Notes: a model not told the origin generated them from the sequence alone. Positions 48,831 through 59,402 are shown, numbered from the stretch's first letter. The stretch is 64,000 nucleotides of DNA from Megalonaias nervosa (GCA_016617855.1 JAECUM010000861.1:99967-163966), one strand, 5' to 3'. Numbers and translations: made by a program.

Positions 48831-51090
48831 CCAGAAACATTTTTTGGGGGTCTAATAATTTCAATTAGGCTTATTCTGTAACCCTTACAACACCAGTTAT
48901 GATTACCCAATTACAAATGGAATCCAGAGTGTCTGGGAAGTTTGTTAGGTGTTAATTAGTACTGAAGAGTGAGAACATGCACTTGTATGATCTTGACCAA
49001 AACAAAGGAAATACAAACTTCTTGTGGAAAATATGGCCTGGCACCAACATTGTCAACTGAACATTAATAAAGATATCACTGGTCAGACCTGAATCAGCAT
49101 TTGCCAAATTGGGGAAAAAATTTAAAATTCATTCAAATGCCAGAAGGTTTTGATTAGGGTATATGAATCTCTAACTCCTGATTTGCATGTACAGTATACT
49201 GTACACATTGTAATCTGTATCCCTGTCTCATCTTGTTTTAGTAGTTTTTGCAACATTTAGCATTTCTACAAACACAAAATAATGTTATAACATGTTTTTG
49301 AAAATACTTACAAAATTCACTATAATAAAATGGAAAAGGGCAACCCAAGCACCACATTAGATCAGAAAAAAGTCAAACATCGCTCCAATAGATGACTTAT
49401 TACCAATGCACTAATTAACTTATTCATGTTGATGTGCTAAAAAACCCACCAATTCATGATGCAATTATTTCATAAAACATATTTATGCCAGAAATGCTAC
49501 TAAGATGATGTCTGTAACTCAATACATTCATGGGCATCTGCTGATGGGAGTTGGGGGCAGGCCCAATTAAAGGGATATGTTAATAACATAACAATATCTC
49601 TGCACTTCCCTTTATTTTCAAATATTTCACTGATTTCACTGATATAAAACCAGGTTTCGTTTTATGGCACAGCAACACATACAAGGTTACATCATGCCAA
49701 TGCAGTAGCATAAATTTCCATGCTCAAGGACACACCAAGGTTAGATGATTCATGCTCATTTGATGCTTTGAATCTCACATGCACCTATCAAAATGAGTTC
49801 AATGTGTTAACTAATTAGCCACTGTGGCTTCACAAGGAGGCACTAGACACCTATTTTTTCCCCACCCCATAGAACCACAAATGCACCTGCCTGCTTTTAT
49901 GTTGAAGGCAAATCAATATCAAAAGCAGCTTAAAGCAATACCATTAATCCAACTTGTGGGAATCATATCTGACATAACTAATCAGGTTAAAGTCAATATG
50001 ACAAGCCATTTGTCCCCATTTGAATACTACTTGTAAATAAGTTAAAAAACTGTCAACGAAGTCAAAGAATAAACACTTTCCCTGGTACAGTTGGAATTGT
50101 TGCCTTGTAAATCTGATTCATTCTCCTTTTCTACCATCAGCTCATATAACTATTAAAAAAAGACAAAAACAGTCTTAATCTGCAGGTAATTTTGTATGTA
50201 AACATTACACAAGGCTCCCAAAGGCAGAATACACTTTGTTTTCCTGTCCACCAAATCTGGGTGCACAAAATTTCAAAGGAACAAAGAAAAATATATGATA
50301 TTTAATAGAGGCAAGATAATCCTATTTGACTAGACAGGTTTGACACCCAAAGTTTGCTGTCTGCACTCACTGTCATAATTTCCTTGGACATTATGTTACT
50401 GTAAAAAAGTTTTCCATATTTCATAAAAAAGATACCTGAAATCAGCTGCACTATGGAATTGTCTGTTCCAGATCTTGCTCTCATTTAACATGTTCCATCA
50501 TTATTAACAACTATTTTTTTAAAATAAATTCCGATTTTGTCTGAATTATTTTTGCTTTCAAACCAATTATTCGCTCACTAAATTTCAAAATTGTTTTTCA
50601 TTCCAAACATTAAGTCTCTTTTGTTGTCAAATCAAAGTGTAAAACACCACACCAGTGGACACCAATGACTTGGCACTGCACCACAGCAGTCTGCAACAAA
50701 CATTAAAAGTTTTGCTGCCAAACATTTGAATTCAAAATGCATAAGTGAAATTAACTGTCATCTGAAAGATTCTAACTCTGACCATTGCTAGCACCAAAGA
50801 CAATGGATAACGTGTTCAAGAAAACTTCTTTTATTTGTTCATGACGAAAAAGCATGCCACTGAGGCAAAAAAAGTCAAGATTTGAAGCAGACAGAATAAC
50901 ACTTGTAGGAAATCAATGATCACATGTTCAAGGTACAGTACTATTAAACAAAACTGATATGTAACATCATTCAGATGGTTGAGGAGCTTTCAATGCTTTC
51001 AAAGTTTAATATTAAAATATAAGCAATCAAATAAGCATGCCAAATTTACAGTCTCCTCAAATGACCATTAATGTTCGATGAAAACAGTTG
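48831..51090. other. Intronic, nothing recognised
   Basis: A possible SINE-tail phrase (CTCAAGGACACACCAAGG near 49725) is too short to call. Confidence 0.35.
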
Positions 51091-51252
51091 TCATATATGC
51101 TTGCCTATGATACCAGTCCAACTGCAAAATGCACAGACCCTGATCTGCAATCACATAATACACAAGCAGATCTGGGACTAAGCAATTTGTTAGGGCAGAT
51201 CAGGATCTTTGTTGCTTGCAGTTTGACTCAACTTATAAGTGATTATATATGT
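51091..51252 (+). repeat. Palindromic MITE, copy 14 (internally shortened)
   Basis: Left end TCATATATGCTTGCCTATG. Hairpin A is intact; the left arm of hairpin B is deleted; right end CTTATAAGTGATTATATATG. Confidence 0.8.
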
Positions 51253-51275
51253 TACTGATTCTGTTTGCTTTATTG

Positions 51276-51487
51276 CCATATGTACTCAATTAGAAGTCCA
51301 ACTGCAAACTGCATAGACCCAGATCTGCTGTTGCATAATGCACTGGCAAATCTGGGTCTGTGCAGTTTGTTTGGAGCAATCAGTAGAACAAACAACATAG
51401 ACCCTGATCTGCAGGCACATTATGCTACAGTAGATCAGGATCTTTGCTGTTTGCAGTCTGCCTTGACTTATAAGCAAGTAAATATGG
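51276..51487 (+). repeat. Palindromic MITE, copy 15, best-preserved
   Basis: CCATATGTACTCAATTAGAAG, then hairpin A (CATAGACCCAGATCTGC / AATCTGGGTCTGTGCAG), linker AGCAATCAGTAGAAC, hairpin B (CATAGACCCTGATCTGCAGG / AGATCAGGATCTTTGCTG), and right end CTTATAAGCAAGTAAATATGG followed by TA. It lies 24 bp from copy 14. Confidence 0.9.
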
Positions 51488-51834
51488 TACTTCAGGCTAC
51501 AAGTACAATGTATCTCTAATTTCACTTTTACTTCAGTCTTTCATGCAGGGAATAAAAAAATTCAAAGAAGCATAGTATATACTGGAGACTATCTGAGCAT
51601 TTTGACACATTTTTTTTTCCCCCACCCGGTCACACAGGTAATTTGCAACTCATAGACAGGATATCAAATTATTACTCATGAATTCAGGTAAAGGAAACAG
51701 GACACTCAAAACATTGATCTATATGCTGAGGATTCATTTTAGGCCATTCAATGACGCTTATTCTTTTACCATTCTAATGAATCAATGACCCTTTTTCTTT
51801 TACCATTGGTGGAAGACAATTTCCTCTATGGTGC

Positions 51835-52078
51835 CAAAAGGCCAAAAAAAAAATTCCGGTCGGCTGATCATCCCTCTTTTTCACTACCACATTAGCACCA
51901 CCAACACAAAAAAATCTAGAAATTAATTTGTGCATCTAATTGACTAATTGAGCTGCTTTAGCCCAGTACTTGAAGTGCTTAGTACACAGTATATACTAAT
52001 CATTATAATATAAATAATGTTTAAAAAACACCCTACCTACCCTAATTTTAAAACCAATGCAATAGGAAACATATTTTT
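51835..52078 (-). repeat. Unnamed dispersed repeat R1, copy 3
   Basis: On the minus strand: GCATTGGTTTTAAAATTAGG, GTAGGTAGGGTG, CACTTCAAGTACTGGGC, CAATTAGTCAATTAGATGCAC, and the end CAGCCGACCGGAATTTTT. Confidence 0.7.
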
Positions 52079-52785
52079 TCTAGCCTAAAGGTACATAAAA
52101 CAGACCAGAAGAATAAATATAAAAGATTGTTGCAGCTGATTTTAAAATGAACAACTCGAGCACATCCCAAGCTCACTGAATACAGTGTGCTCAGTGCCAA
52201 AGAAGTACAAGGCATCCAATCCAATTGGCTGGGAGAAAAAGTCTTACTAAGTTTGATTCGCCACCACACGTTTTTGATTACTTCTTGAAAATGTAAAGAG
52301 CAATGAAATCTTCTGCATTTATTTCAAATCAATGCACATGGATTGAAAACAATATAGACTTAAATGATCAAAATAATTTCTAGCAGGGAATTCAAATTGC
52401 TAATTGGACTGCCACAGATGAGGCTGACAATGGTCACAGGCACTCAAAATGTGGATATATTAATTTCTGCAATAAAAGTTTCATGTTTCTAGTATAAATT
52501 CCTTGAATCACTCACTGCTGAGTCAGACTGGCATGGTATTCAGTAAGTTCCTTGTCCACTAAAATAAAGGTTGCCTGAACTGTGGACATGATTATTAAAA
52601 GTTGACAAGAAAACTGTAGAAAACCATGTTACAGTCTAATTCTACAATGATTGATGCGAAGCATATAATGCTTGTAAAGTGAATATTATGTAAGAATATA
52701 TGACTTGCATATTTTTCCTAACTGCCCCCCTCCCCTTTACACCTCATAAGAGCCAATGAGTACCACTTTTTCCATTTCCAGACTG

Positions 52786-52789
<4 letters not shown>

Positions 52790-52857
<68 letters not shown>
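52790..52857. repeat. (AT)n then (GT)n microsatellite
   Basis: About 28 AT units followed by four GT units. Confidence 0.97.
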
Positions 52858-53804
52858 TACAGTAGAAATATGTACACAATATACAAAAGCTGAGATGATG
52901 TAACTTGATTAAAACCAAATCAAAACTCAATCTTTTGCCAGATCTACGTGTCATTATGTATTTGTATGTAAGCCATTGCTCAATTTCCAATTCTTTCCTT
53001 TGCTGTAACTCTTATTATGACTGGGTTAAGTATGTAAGATATGTCTTAGTTGAATATACCTGAAAAGTTGGTAGAACTTCCTTTGGATTGCAGTGATATC
53101 ATTTCCTACTGCAACATATATGATGGAAACATTAATAATGTAACTGGACATGCCCATTAACACCATATGCACAATGTGCATATTGTTATGAATAAAGCCA
53201 ATAAATATTATAAAAATTAAATATTTCACTTTTATAATATTTATTGGCTTTATTAACGTATTTTGAAAACAACATAATACATAGCTAATATTTCTCTAAG
53301 GAAATTTACTAGCATTTGGGCTAGCAGACTAATACTGATTTTGATAGAAACAAGCAAGACCTGATATCCCATGCTTTCATTCAAAACATTGCTTTTTAAT
53401 ACAAAACTCTGCACCAAGGTGATTCTTGTGCAATGAATGTATCTGACTCCTCAATCATAAAACAACACTCAACACTCTGGGCAATAAATGTATCCCAAAC
53501 TGGGAAATCTTGTTCCAAATTTATAAATGCATTGGTCAGTATAGCTTTCTAATTGCTGGAACTGGTTACATTTTGTCTGGATACTAAATCAATGAATGCA
53601 AATGCCTGTGTCAATTACTTCCTTGTTCATTTGTCGTAAGTTTCAATCAAAAGGTCTGTGTGGACATAATCAGAAATCATTGCTCCATGTATCACATAAT
53701 ATGGACAGTTTAATGTTTAGACATAATGTTACCAAACAATACCTCCCCCAACCAACACAATACATGTAACTGCAGGTTAAATTGCAGAGACACGTTACCT
53801 AACG
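52858..53804. other. Intronic, nothing recognised
   Basis: A short inverted repeat (AATAAATATTATAAAA / TTTTATAATATTTATT) lies at about 53200-53250; otherwise plain. Confidence 0.35.
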
Positions 53805-54090
53805 ATCAACTTTTGGGATTTCCCTGGGATGGGCCAGCATCAATTTGCAATAAAAGTGTAACCAATACAGCTAAAATAAATTCAATCTTAATTGAACCAC
53901 TATAAGACTAATTTAAATATAAAATTCGTTCTGTCCCAAAAGCAATATTAACAGGTACTCGGCAAATCAAATTTTTGGGTGGTGCTGTAGTTTTCAAATG
54001 GCCCATTGTTTTTCCATACTTTATACTGCTTTTACATAATAATGTGGGACACTGGCCAAGCACATGACCCCACTGGTGTTCTGAGCAAGG
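53805..54090 (+). repeat. Unnamed dispersed repeat R2, copy 2
   Basis: TTTCCCTGGGATGGGCCAGC...CAATTTGC, later TTTTCAAATGGCCCATTG and TGCTTTTACAT, collinear with 11550-11830. Confidence 0.6.
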
Positions 54091-54592
54091 AAAGTCCCCA
54101 AAACTGTCTGTCTGGAAGTTGGCTCTTTGATCACTGACCCTATAAGATGATTTACACTGATCATGGAATGCACAGGCAAGTGCACATTACTGAATAGGTA
54201 AAACCACAAAAGTTAAAGTTGGTATTAACTAAACCACAGCAGAGAAAACTATCATTAGTGAATCATGATGAACTACCACTGTGTACACAATGATCATATT
54301 GAGATGAAACAAACATTTACATAGGATTTAATCATTTACGGTGACTTATTACAACTGAATCTGTTGTTCCTCATTACTCAGATTCCTTTTGAACACCACA
54401 GCTCTTAGCATCTTACAAAAACAAACATGCATTAAAAAAATACCACAATACATCCGAAGATTTTATTTTACTCTGCACTGCAAGTTAATGGAATAAATTA
54501 GGAATGTTATCAGATCTGGTTGGCTGTTATGGGTTGTGATGGGTACAAAAATAGAACTGCATTGATCTATCTAGTAAATCATATCTTTAGTA

Positions 54593-54640
54593 ACTGCTCA
54601 GAGAGTAAATGGTAGCAGTCACCGAGAGTAAATGGTAGCA
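54593..54640. repeat. Tandem duplication, 24-bp unit
   Basis: GAGAGTAAATGGTAGCAG occurs twice in direct succession. Confidence 0.85.
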
Positions 54641-55059
54641 GCCCAAGTTTCCTCATAACCACCCCACCCCATTTTAAATATTTTGACCTTCTATACCCCA
54701 CCATCAAGGCCAAAATATCTAAAATGTGATGGGAAGGATCAGAGGAAACTTGGACTAGCATGTCAAACTACAATAATGGTCCTCGGTATGACTCCACACA
54801 TTACCAATGAAATTTGTTTGTTCAATTTGGCAGGAACATTTTTGAAACATATTCTGCTGTTTGGATTTTAATTGTTTTATTTATGTATTATACATTTTTA
54901 TATTATAATGGTGTTTTCAGTCATATCTAAGAAATTATTTCATTGAGAAATGTATTCCCCATTCATGTATAAATATGGTTGTAATATCAAATATATGGTT
55001 TGGCAATAAAGAGCCATTTCATGTTCACTTTTATGAAAGAGGATGTCACAGTATGTATA

Positions 55060-55297
55060 AGGCTTTCCCATCAGCCGACTGACTGTCCTTGTTTTTTGTT
55101 ACTGACACTACACTTTTTCACACTGAGAACAATTTTAAAAAAAAAATACTTACGAAATTGATTTGTGAATCTAACTGACTAATTGAGATGGTTTAGTCCA
55201 GTACCTGAAGTGCTTCGAACATTATATATCTTAAAAAATTAAAAGAAAACTAACCAACTACCCTAATTTTAAACCAGTTCAATGGGAAACATATGGG
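55060..55297 (-). repeat. Unnamed dispersed repeat R1, copy 4
   Basis: On the minus strand: CATTGAACTGGTTTAAAATT, AGGGTAGTTGGTTAG, GAAGCACTTCAGGTACTGG, CAATTAGTCAGTTAGATTC, and the end CAGTCAGTCGGCTGATGG. Confidence 0.7.
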
Positions 55298-55779
55298 GGT
55301 GGGGGGCTTACTATCTATGCTTAGTTGATTTTGTGATTTAAAGAACTATGGCTCAATTGTTGTCCAAGGCTCACCATGCATCTTGTAGAAAGTGTGAAAA
55401 TGTGATATCTAAACACACAGCAATCATCCAAAATTTTAGAAATGCAGCAGTCTATGTTGAAACCTCTTCACAGCCAGTTCCTGCCTGTACAGCCAAATCT
55501 ACTGCATTATCTAAAGCCTGAACTGTTTGTCCAGTGCTGCATATCTTAACACGACAATTAGTTGTCAGAACTCCATATCCACTAGGGAGTCGGGGCAGGA
55601 TGCCCGCGAGGATGACACTTTAATCTTTTGCTAACTTGTTATTGTGCCATCTGCCAATTTTACTAGTGGCCTTTCACTTATCTTACGAAATTTTAAATGA
55701 CTGAAAAAAATACCTTGGAATATCTAAACAGTGCCCTGTAACATTGCACAATTAAGTAAATAACCATATTTACAATGTT

Positions 55780-56000
55780 GACTTTAGCCTCGCCAATGAC
55801 GTGTGGTTCCCCTATCTAGATCGGCTCATTATCTCGTTCGTTAAGCGAAGTACAAAAAATTTAATCAACTGTCAATAAAAATGCAACAATGTCAAGACCA
55901 ATCAGATCTAAATTCGTACAAGGCACTGCAGACAGCGTTCACCCTATTTTTTCTTACAAAATATCGATATTTTACGCGTAATTATGGCCCATTTCATTTG
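55780..56000. promoter_or_regulatory. CpG-retaining segment near the 5' end of intron 1
   Basis: CpG dinucleotides are rare through most of the intron but frequent here (CTCGCCAATGACGTG; GATCGGCTCATTATCTCG). GCCAATGACGTG combines CCAAT-like and CRE-like words, and GACCAATCAG gives another CCAAT-like word. An intronic regulatory role is inference from position and composition only. Confidence 0.25.
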
Positions 56001-56392
56001 TAAGAAACTATATGAGGACAGGCTTAATCCCGGTTTGTGATCTTGGCTTGGGGTTATTTTTATGGGTTTTTTGTTACAATTTCTTTTTACTGAACTCGTC
56101 AACGAGTGTGAGAAAAAAACAGCACCGACTCGAAATAACTAACGGGGCTAAACTTAAAGAAACAAATGCATCGGTGAAAACGAAATAATGCAACATTTGA
56201 AGGATTTCATCGTACAGAAAAAATAACCGGGATGAAGAACTTCAAGAAAAAAATAGATCTAAATTACTTTCTTTCTTTTTTTACACACTAATAAATATCT
56301 GAATATGTTTGTTCACATTTTTCTTTAAAATAAATCATTCATTAAATGAAAAATTGATAAAGAAATTTAAAAATACAAAAACAAAATCTCAC

Positions 56393-56810
56393 CTATATTT
56401 TCAATTTTGAAATTAGCCGGATCTTTGAGTACATGTCTTCCCCAGGCTGTCCTCAGGTTCTCTAAGTGGATATCATTCCCTCCAACCAGAATTGTGTATG
56501 GCTCCACAAATCCAACGTACTCGAGAGAACGAATGCTTTCCACGAGTGCTGGGTTCCAGTAACATGTCTTATTTCTCAGTTTAAAATCCTCAAAAAGCTC
56601 CTTAGGATTAAAGTGAGCACTCTCGGCGGCATGTCCGTCCGTACAGTCGCTATTCAATTTGTCAGTATCGTGATGTTGATCATGGTGTTTACCTCCTATC
56701 GTTTCCTCCGGAGTATCTTTAACCGGCGAAAGTAAAATTGCTAAACATCTTGAACTTACTGACAGTCTCTTTGATTGCTTTCGATCGTCTTTTTGTGCCT
56801 TTGAAGGCAT
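56393..56810 (-). CDS. STOX1: Storkhead-box protein, coding exon 1
   Basis: The ATG at 56810-56808 has G at -3. It encodes residues 1-139 and the first base of codon 140, ending at a consensus donor (ATAG|GTGAG). The N-terminus is basic and polar (KAQKDDRKQSKR), followed by a His/Asp-rich patch (KHHDQHHDTD, residues 41-50), both probably disordered. From residue about 70 it matches the conserved N-terminal block of STOX proteins: CYWNPALVESIRSLEYVGFV (vertebrate relatives have a C-(F/Y)-W-N core), ILVGG, LRTAWGRHVLKDP, and FKIENIG, which runs straight into exon 2. The block and the winged helix together form the storkhead N-terminal region, expected to bind DNA in the nucleus; family members act in cell-cycle and neural or trophoblast gene control. 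The phase-1 split glycine is conserved. The rest of the protein lies left of the window, at least 5 kb past exon 2. Confidence 0.9.
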
Positions 56811-57060
56811 GGCTACACTGACTGAAGAGTATACGTTTACATCTACAATCCAAACTGCCCGCCACTATGCAAGCGATTGATAAGAGTGAACACAAAGTTC
56901 ACTCAGCGTTCTATTAGTCAGCTTTGTTCACAGCAATGTCAAGCTTTGATGAAGCGAAACACAGCGCCCTCTTTCAAACAGGTGCGTGCTGTCATGGGCA
57001 TGAACTTTGGTGGGGTGTTTGCTTAAAGCTGAAAGAGTTACCTACCGCCTCAACACAGTC
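56811..57060 (-). promoter_or_regulatory. STOX1: 5' UTR and promoter region of the storkhead-box gene
   Basis: Immediately upstream of the start codon the sequence is less AT-rich than the intron and has several CpGs. It contains a perfect palindrome GAGTGAAC-ACAAA-GTTCACTC at 56884-56904. No TATA box is evident at a fixed distance and the transcription start cannot be placed by eye. Confidence 0.4.
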
Positions 57061-57196
57061 GGAGAAAGAGTCTACCAAATATATGTAAAATATCCTTATA
57101 AATAGAAGATTATTTAAACACCTTTGTCCTGAATCTTATATGAGACAAATATACAAGAGACTGGGAGATCATTACCCAAATATTTCTTGATTTACA

Positions 57197-57240
<44 letters not shown>
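57197..57240. repeat. (AAT)n microsatellite
   Basis: About fourteen uninterrupted triplets. Confidence 0.97.
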
Positions 57241-57242
<2 letters not shown>

Positions 57243-57479
57243 CTGCAATGAAGGAAACTCACGATAAACACGCTAGTCTGCATATCAGCAAAGTTTCGAA
57301 TTGTTTATATTTCCAGAGAAAGAGAATTTGGGGGTTTAATTGCCTGACATATTTCTGCTCATTAGATAGCAAAATCTGTGAAAATTAAAGAGTAATCCTA
57401 GAAGTGCTATGTTTCGTGGTTGTACCATATTATTTTCATGCATGTATATAATTTGGGTCGGTGGTCTATGTTACTACAA

Positions 57480-57480
<1 letters not shown>

Positions 57481-57526
<46 letters not shown>
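57481..57526. repeat. (ATT)n microsatellite
   Basis: About fifteen triplets; complementary to the array at 57197. Confidence 0.97.
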
Positions 57527-57527
<1 letters not shown>

Positions 57528-57869
57528 TTATTTTTGTGACGATTGTATATGGTTGGGGTGGGGTGCTCCCAATGTTTTATTTAAACTATTATAGAAGTCC
57601 CACCCAGGCTCTATTTTGTTGGAAGTTAAATTTAGTGTAAGATAGATGTAAAGTTCCGAGCCCCCAGTCAGCAATGCCGACGGTTAGATGGTTAAATATA
57701 TAAAAACGTTGAGATTCGATGACTAACAATTTAATAACAATTCAATAATCAAAAGACTCAAATTTCCAGTTAAACTCCTTCCGCTCGACCCTTTATCAAG
57801 CTTATTGCATCACTTGATTAGCAGTGTGAGATTGATTTCCACCTGTCCTTGTATTTTTACTCATCTGTT

Positions 57870-58035
57870 GTATCCTTTCTCTCTCGTATTTCTTCCAATT
57901 CCTTCTCCTTTTCCTCCCCGACCTTCCTCCAAATTCCTTCTCCTCCTCTTCCTCCTCGACTGTCTCAGCACTCCTTCTCCTCCTCCTCCACTTTCTCTAG
58001 ACTCCTTCTCCTCCTCCTCCACTTCCTCTACCACG
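57870..58035. repeat. Polypyrimidine tract (CTCCTT-rich)
   Basis: Nearly pure C/T on the plus strand with an internal duplication (ACTCCTTCTCCTCCTCCTCC twice). Such tracts can form triplex DNA. The Ser/Pro-rich plus frame over it is a translation of the tract. Confidence 0.85.
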
Positions 58036-58740
58036 ATTACTCTTCTGTCGACTTCGACTGTCTCGTCTACAGTCTCAAGTCCGCCTCCAACTCTTGAAGA
58101 CTTGGGACCCAATGGAACCGGAAGTTCTCTGTCCCCTAAAAAGCTTCCTGTGAAAACACAAGGACGGTACAGCCTATCATCAGATAACGGCTATTAAATT
58201 CCTTCGGTCACGCATTCGTTCACATCGAGATACCCATACGTTCTTGCATGGTAAAACAACCGTCATAACACAGCACGGTATCAATTACTTCCTTTACATA
58301 CATCAATAAATTCCGTCACATCAGCACATATTCCTAATCCCGTTATACTAAACAATATCACAATAATCAGACGCATTTCTTTACCTTACAGCTCATACAA
58401 AGGACGTTAATATTCAAATATCCATGCTCTGATATATGCATATATCCATAGTAACTAATCTTACATACATCAACCATGTTTCCAAATTCACAATTCAAGC
58501 ATGTGTAAATTCTAACATAACACATTAATAAATGCACTGGTTTACTACGAAGTACCCTAATAGCGAATTACAATATTAATTCTGACCACAAGCTAACAAT
58601 CTACATAATTCCGCCCCGCGTCTAATAATTCTCTACGTACACTCAAGCCCATTTCTCAAATATGCATGTAAATGAAACACTACAAAGTTAATTCTACATA
58701 CTAAACCATCCTAGTAATTAAGTATACATACTACAAATAA
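58036..58740. other. Intergenic, no gene seen
   Basis: CpGs are present (TCGGTCACGCATTCG). No coding frame beyond the tail of the Ser/Pro-rich one. Confidence 0.35.
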
Positions 58741-58746
58741 TTATAA

Positions 58747-58941
58747 TTATGATGCCGTAATATTCTGCAAAAATCGAGCAAATAACTCACTGACCTTTCG
58801 AAGCTTTGTCTTTCCATAGAATCTACCACTAAGTTTTGCCGCCAAATTACGAGTGGCTTCTTTTCTCGGAGTAAACCCTATTGATCTGCAATCCTTCCAG
58901 GCAAATACTAAATTTTCTCTTACGAGTTCGGAAAGTATCAT
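58747..58941 (-). CDS. Small unrecognised frame beside a CpG-rich segment
   Basis: The first ATG at 58941 gives 64 codons to a stop at 58747. The product is basic and protein-like (LVRENLVFAWKDCRSIGFTP, KLSGRFYGKTKLRKVSELFA). A possible donor (CTC|GTAAGA, about 58921) lies inside it, so it could instead be a short first exon. I do not recognise a family. It is head-to-head with the plus-strand candidate exon at 59203. Confidence 0.25.
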   Translation of the reverse strand: MILSELVRENLVFAWKDCRSIGFTPRKEATRNLAAKLSGRFYGKTKLRKVSELFARFLQNITAS

Positions 58942-58959
58942 TCGGGTCTGAATTGTAAT

Positions 58960-59170
58960 CACACCCTCTATCTCAATTCCGATTGGATATCGCTATTAAC
59001 CGATCCAATCAAACTTGGTGGACACTGTCCCTCTCGCTGTCTGTCAACATGGGGACGGATAAGAACACGCCCCGTTCAGCCCGCGGGCTTCATTTTCATC
59101 CTAAACTAACCTTTTAACACACAGGTGTGATAATGACAAGCCTTTGTTAAGTCGTGCGATCTATCGTCTT
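58960..59170. promoter_or_regulatory. CpG-rich, CCAAT-containing candidate promoter
   Basis: Richer in G+C and CpG than anything nearby (CGCCCCGTTCAGCCCGCGGG), with CCAAT words on both strands (GATCCAATCAAAC; TTCCGATTGGATATCG). It lies between divergent short frames, as a bidirectional promoter would. Confidence 0.3.
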
Positions 59171-59202
59171 TGCCGATTCAAGTTTCCGGTCTCCAGCTGG
59201 TC

Positions 59203-59289
59203 ATGGTAACCTTGCGTAAGAGTTCAACAATAACCCCGCGGCAATCTTTAGACATCAAACACATGGCAGCGGTAACATTCCCGAGACAG
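59203..59289 (+). CDS. Candidate first coding exon of a plus-strand gene
   Basis: ATG at 59203 opens a 29-codon frame (MVTLRKSSTITPRQSLDIKH...) ending exactly at a consensus donor, GAGACAG|GTAGGT, in phase 0. Codons are not AT-biased like the surroundings. No second exon is visible before the LTR element at 60918, and the product is not recognised. It could equally be 5' UTR. Confidence 0.2.
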
Positions 59290-59341
59290 GTAGGTTATAG
59301 CTTATACATAACTTTATATCTGGGGCTTAGCAAACGTGATA

Positions 59342-59342
<1 letters not shown>

Positions 59343-59401
<59 letters not shown>
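59343..59401. repeat. (ATT)n microsatellite
   Basis: About nineteen triplets. Confidence 0.97.

Positions 59402-59402
<1 letters not shown>

Larger units (their letters stand above)
5312..56392 (-). other. STOX1: Intron 1 of the storkhead-box gene, about 51 kb
   Basis: The boundaries are a GTGAG donor immediately left of 56393 and a TTTTCAG acceptor immediately right of 5311, both on the minus strand. The reading phase (1) matches across the junction, and the joined peptide aligns without a gap to the vertebrate family. The intron is filled with the mobile elements and repeats listed separately. Confidence 0.85.

Noticed and set aside
52718..52990. 90-codon minus frame with a Tyr-Ile run
   Set aside because: Same cause: the (AT)n array at 52790.
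57805..58197. 130-codon Ser/Pro-rich plus frame
   Set aside because: Mostly the polypyrimidine tract read as Ser, Pro and Leu; overlapping frames are equally open.
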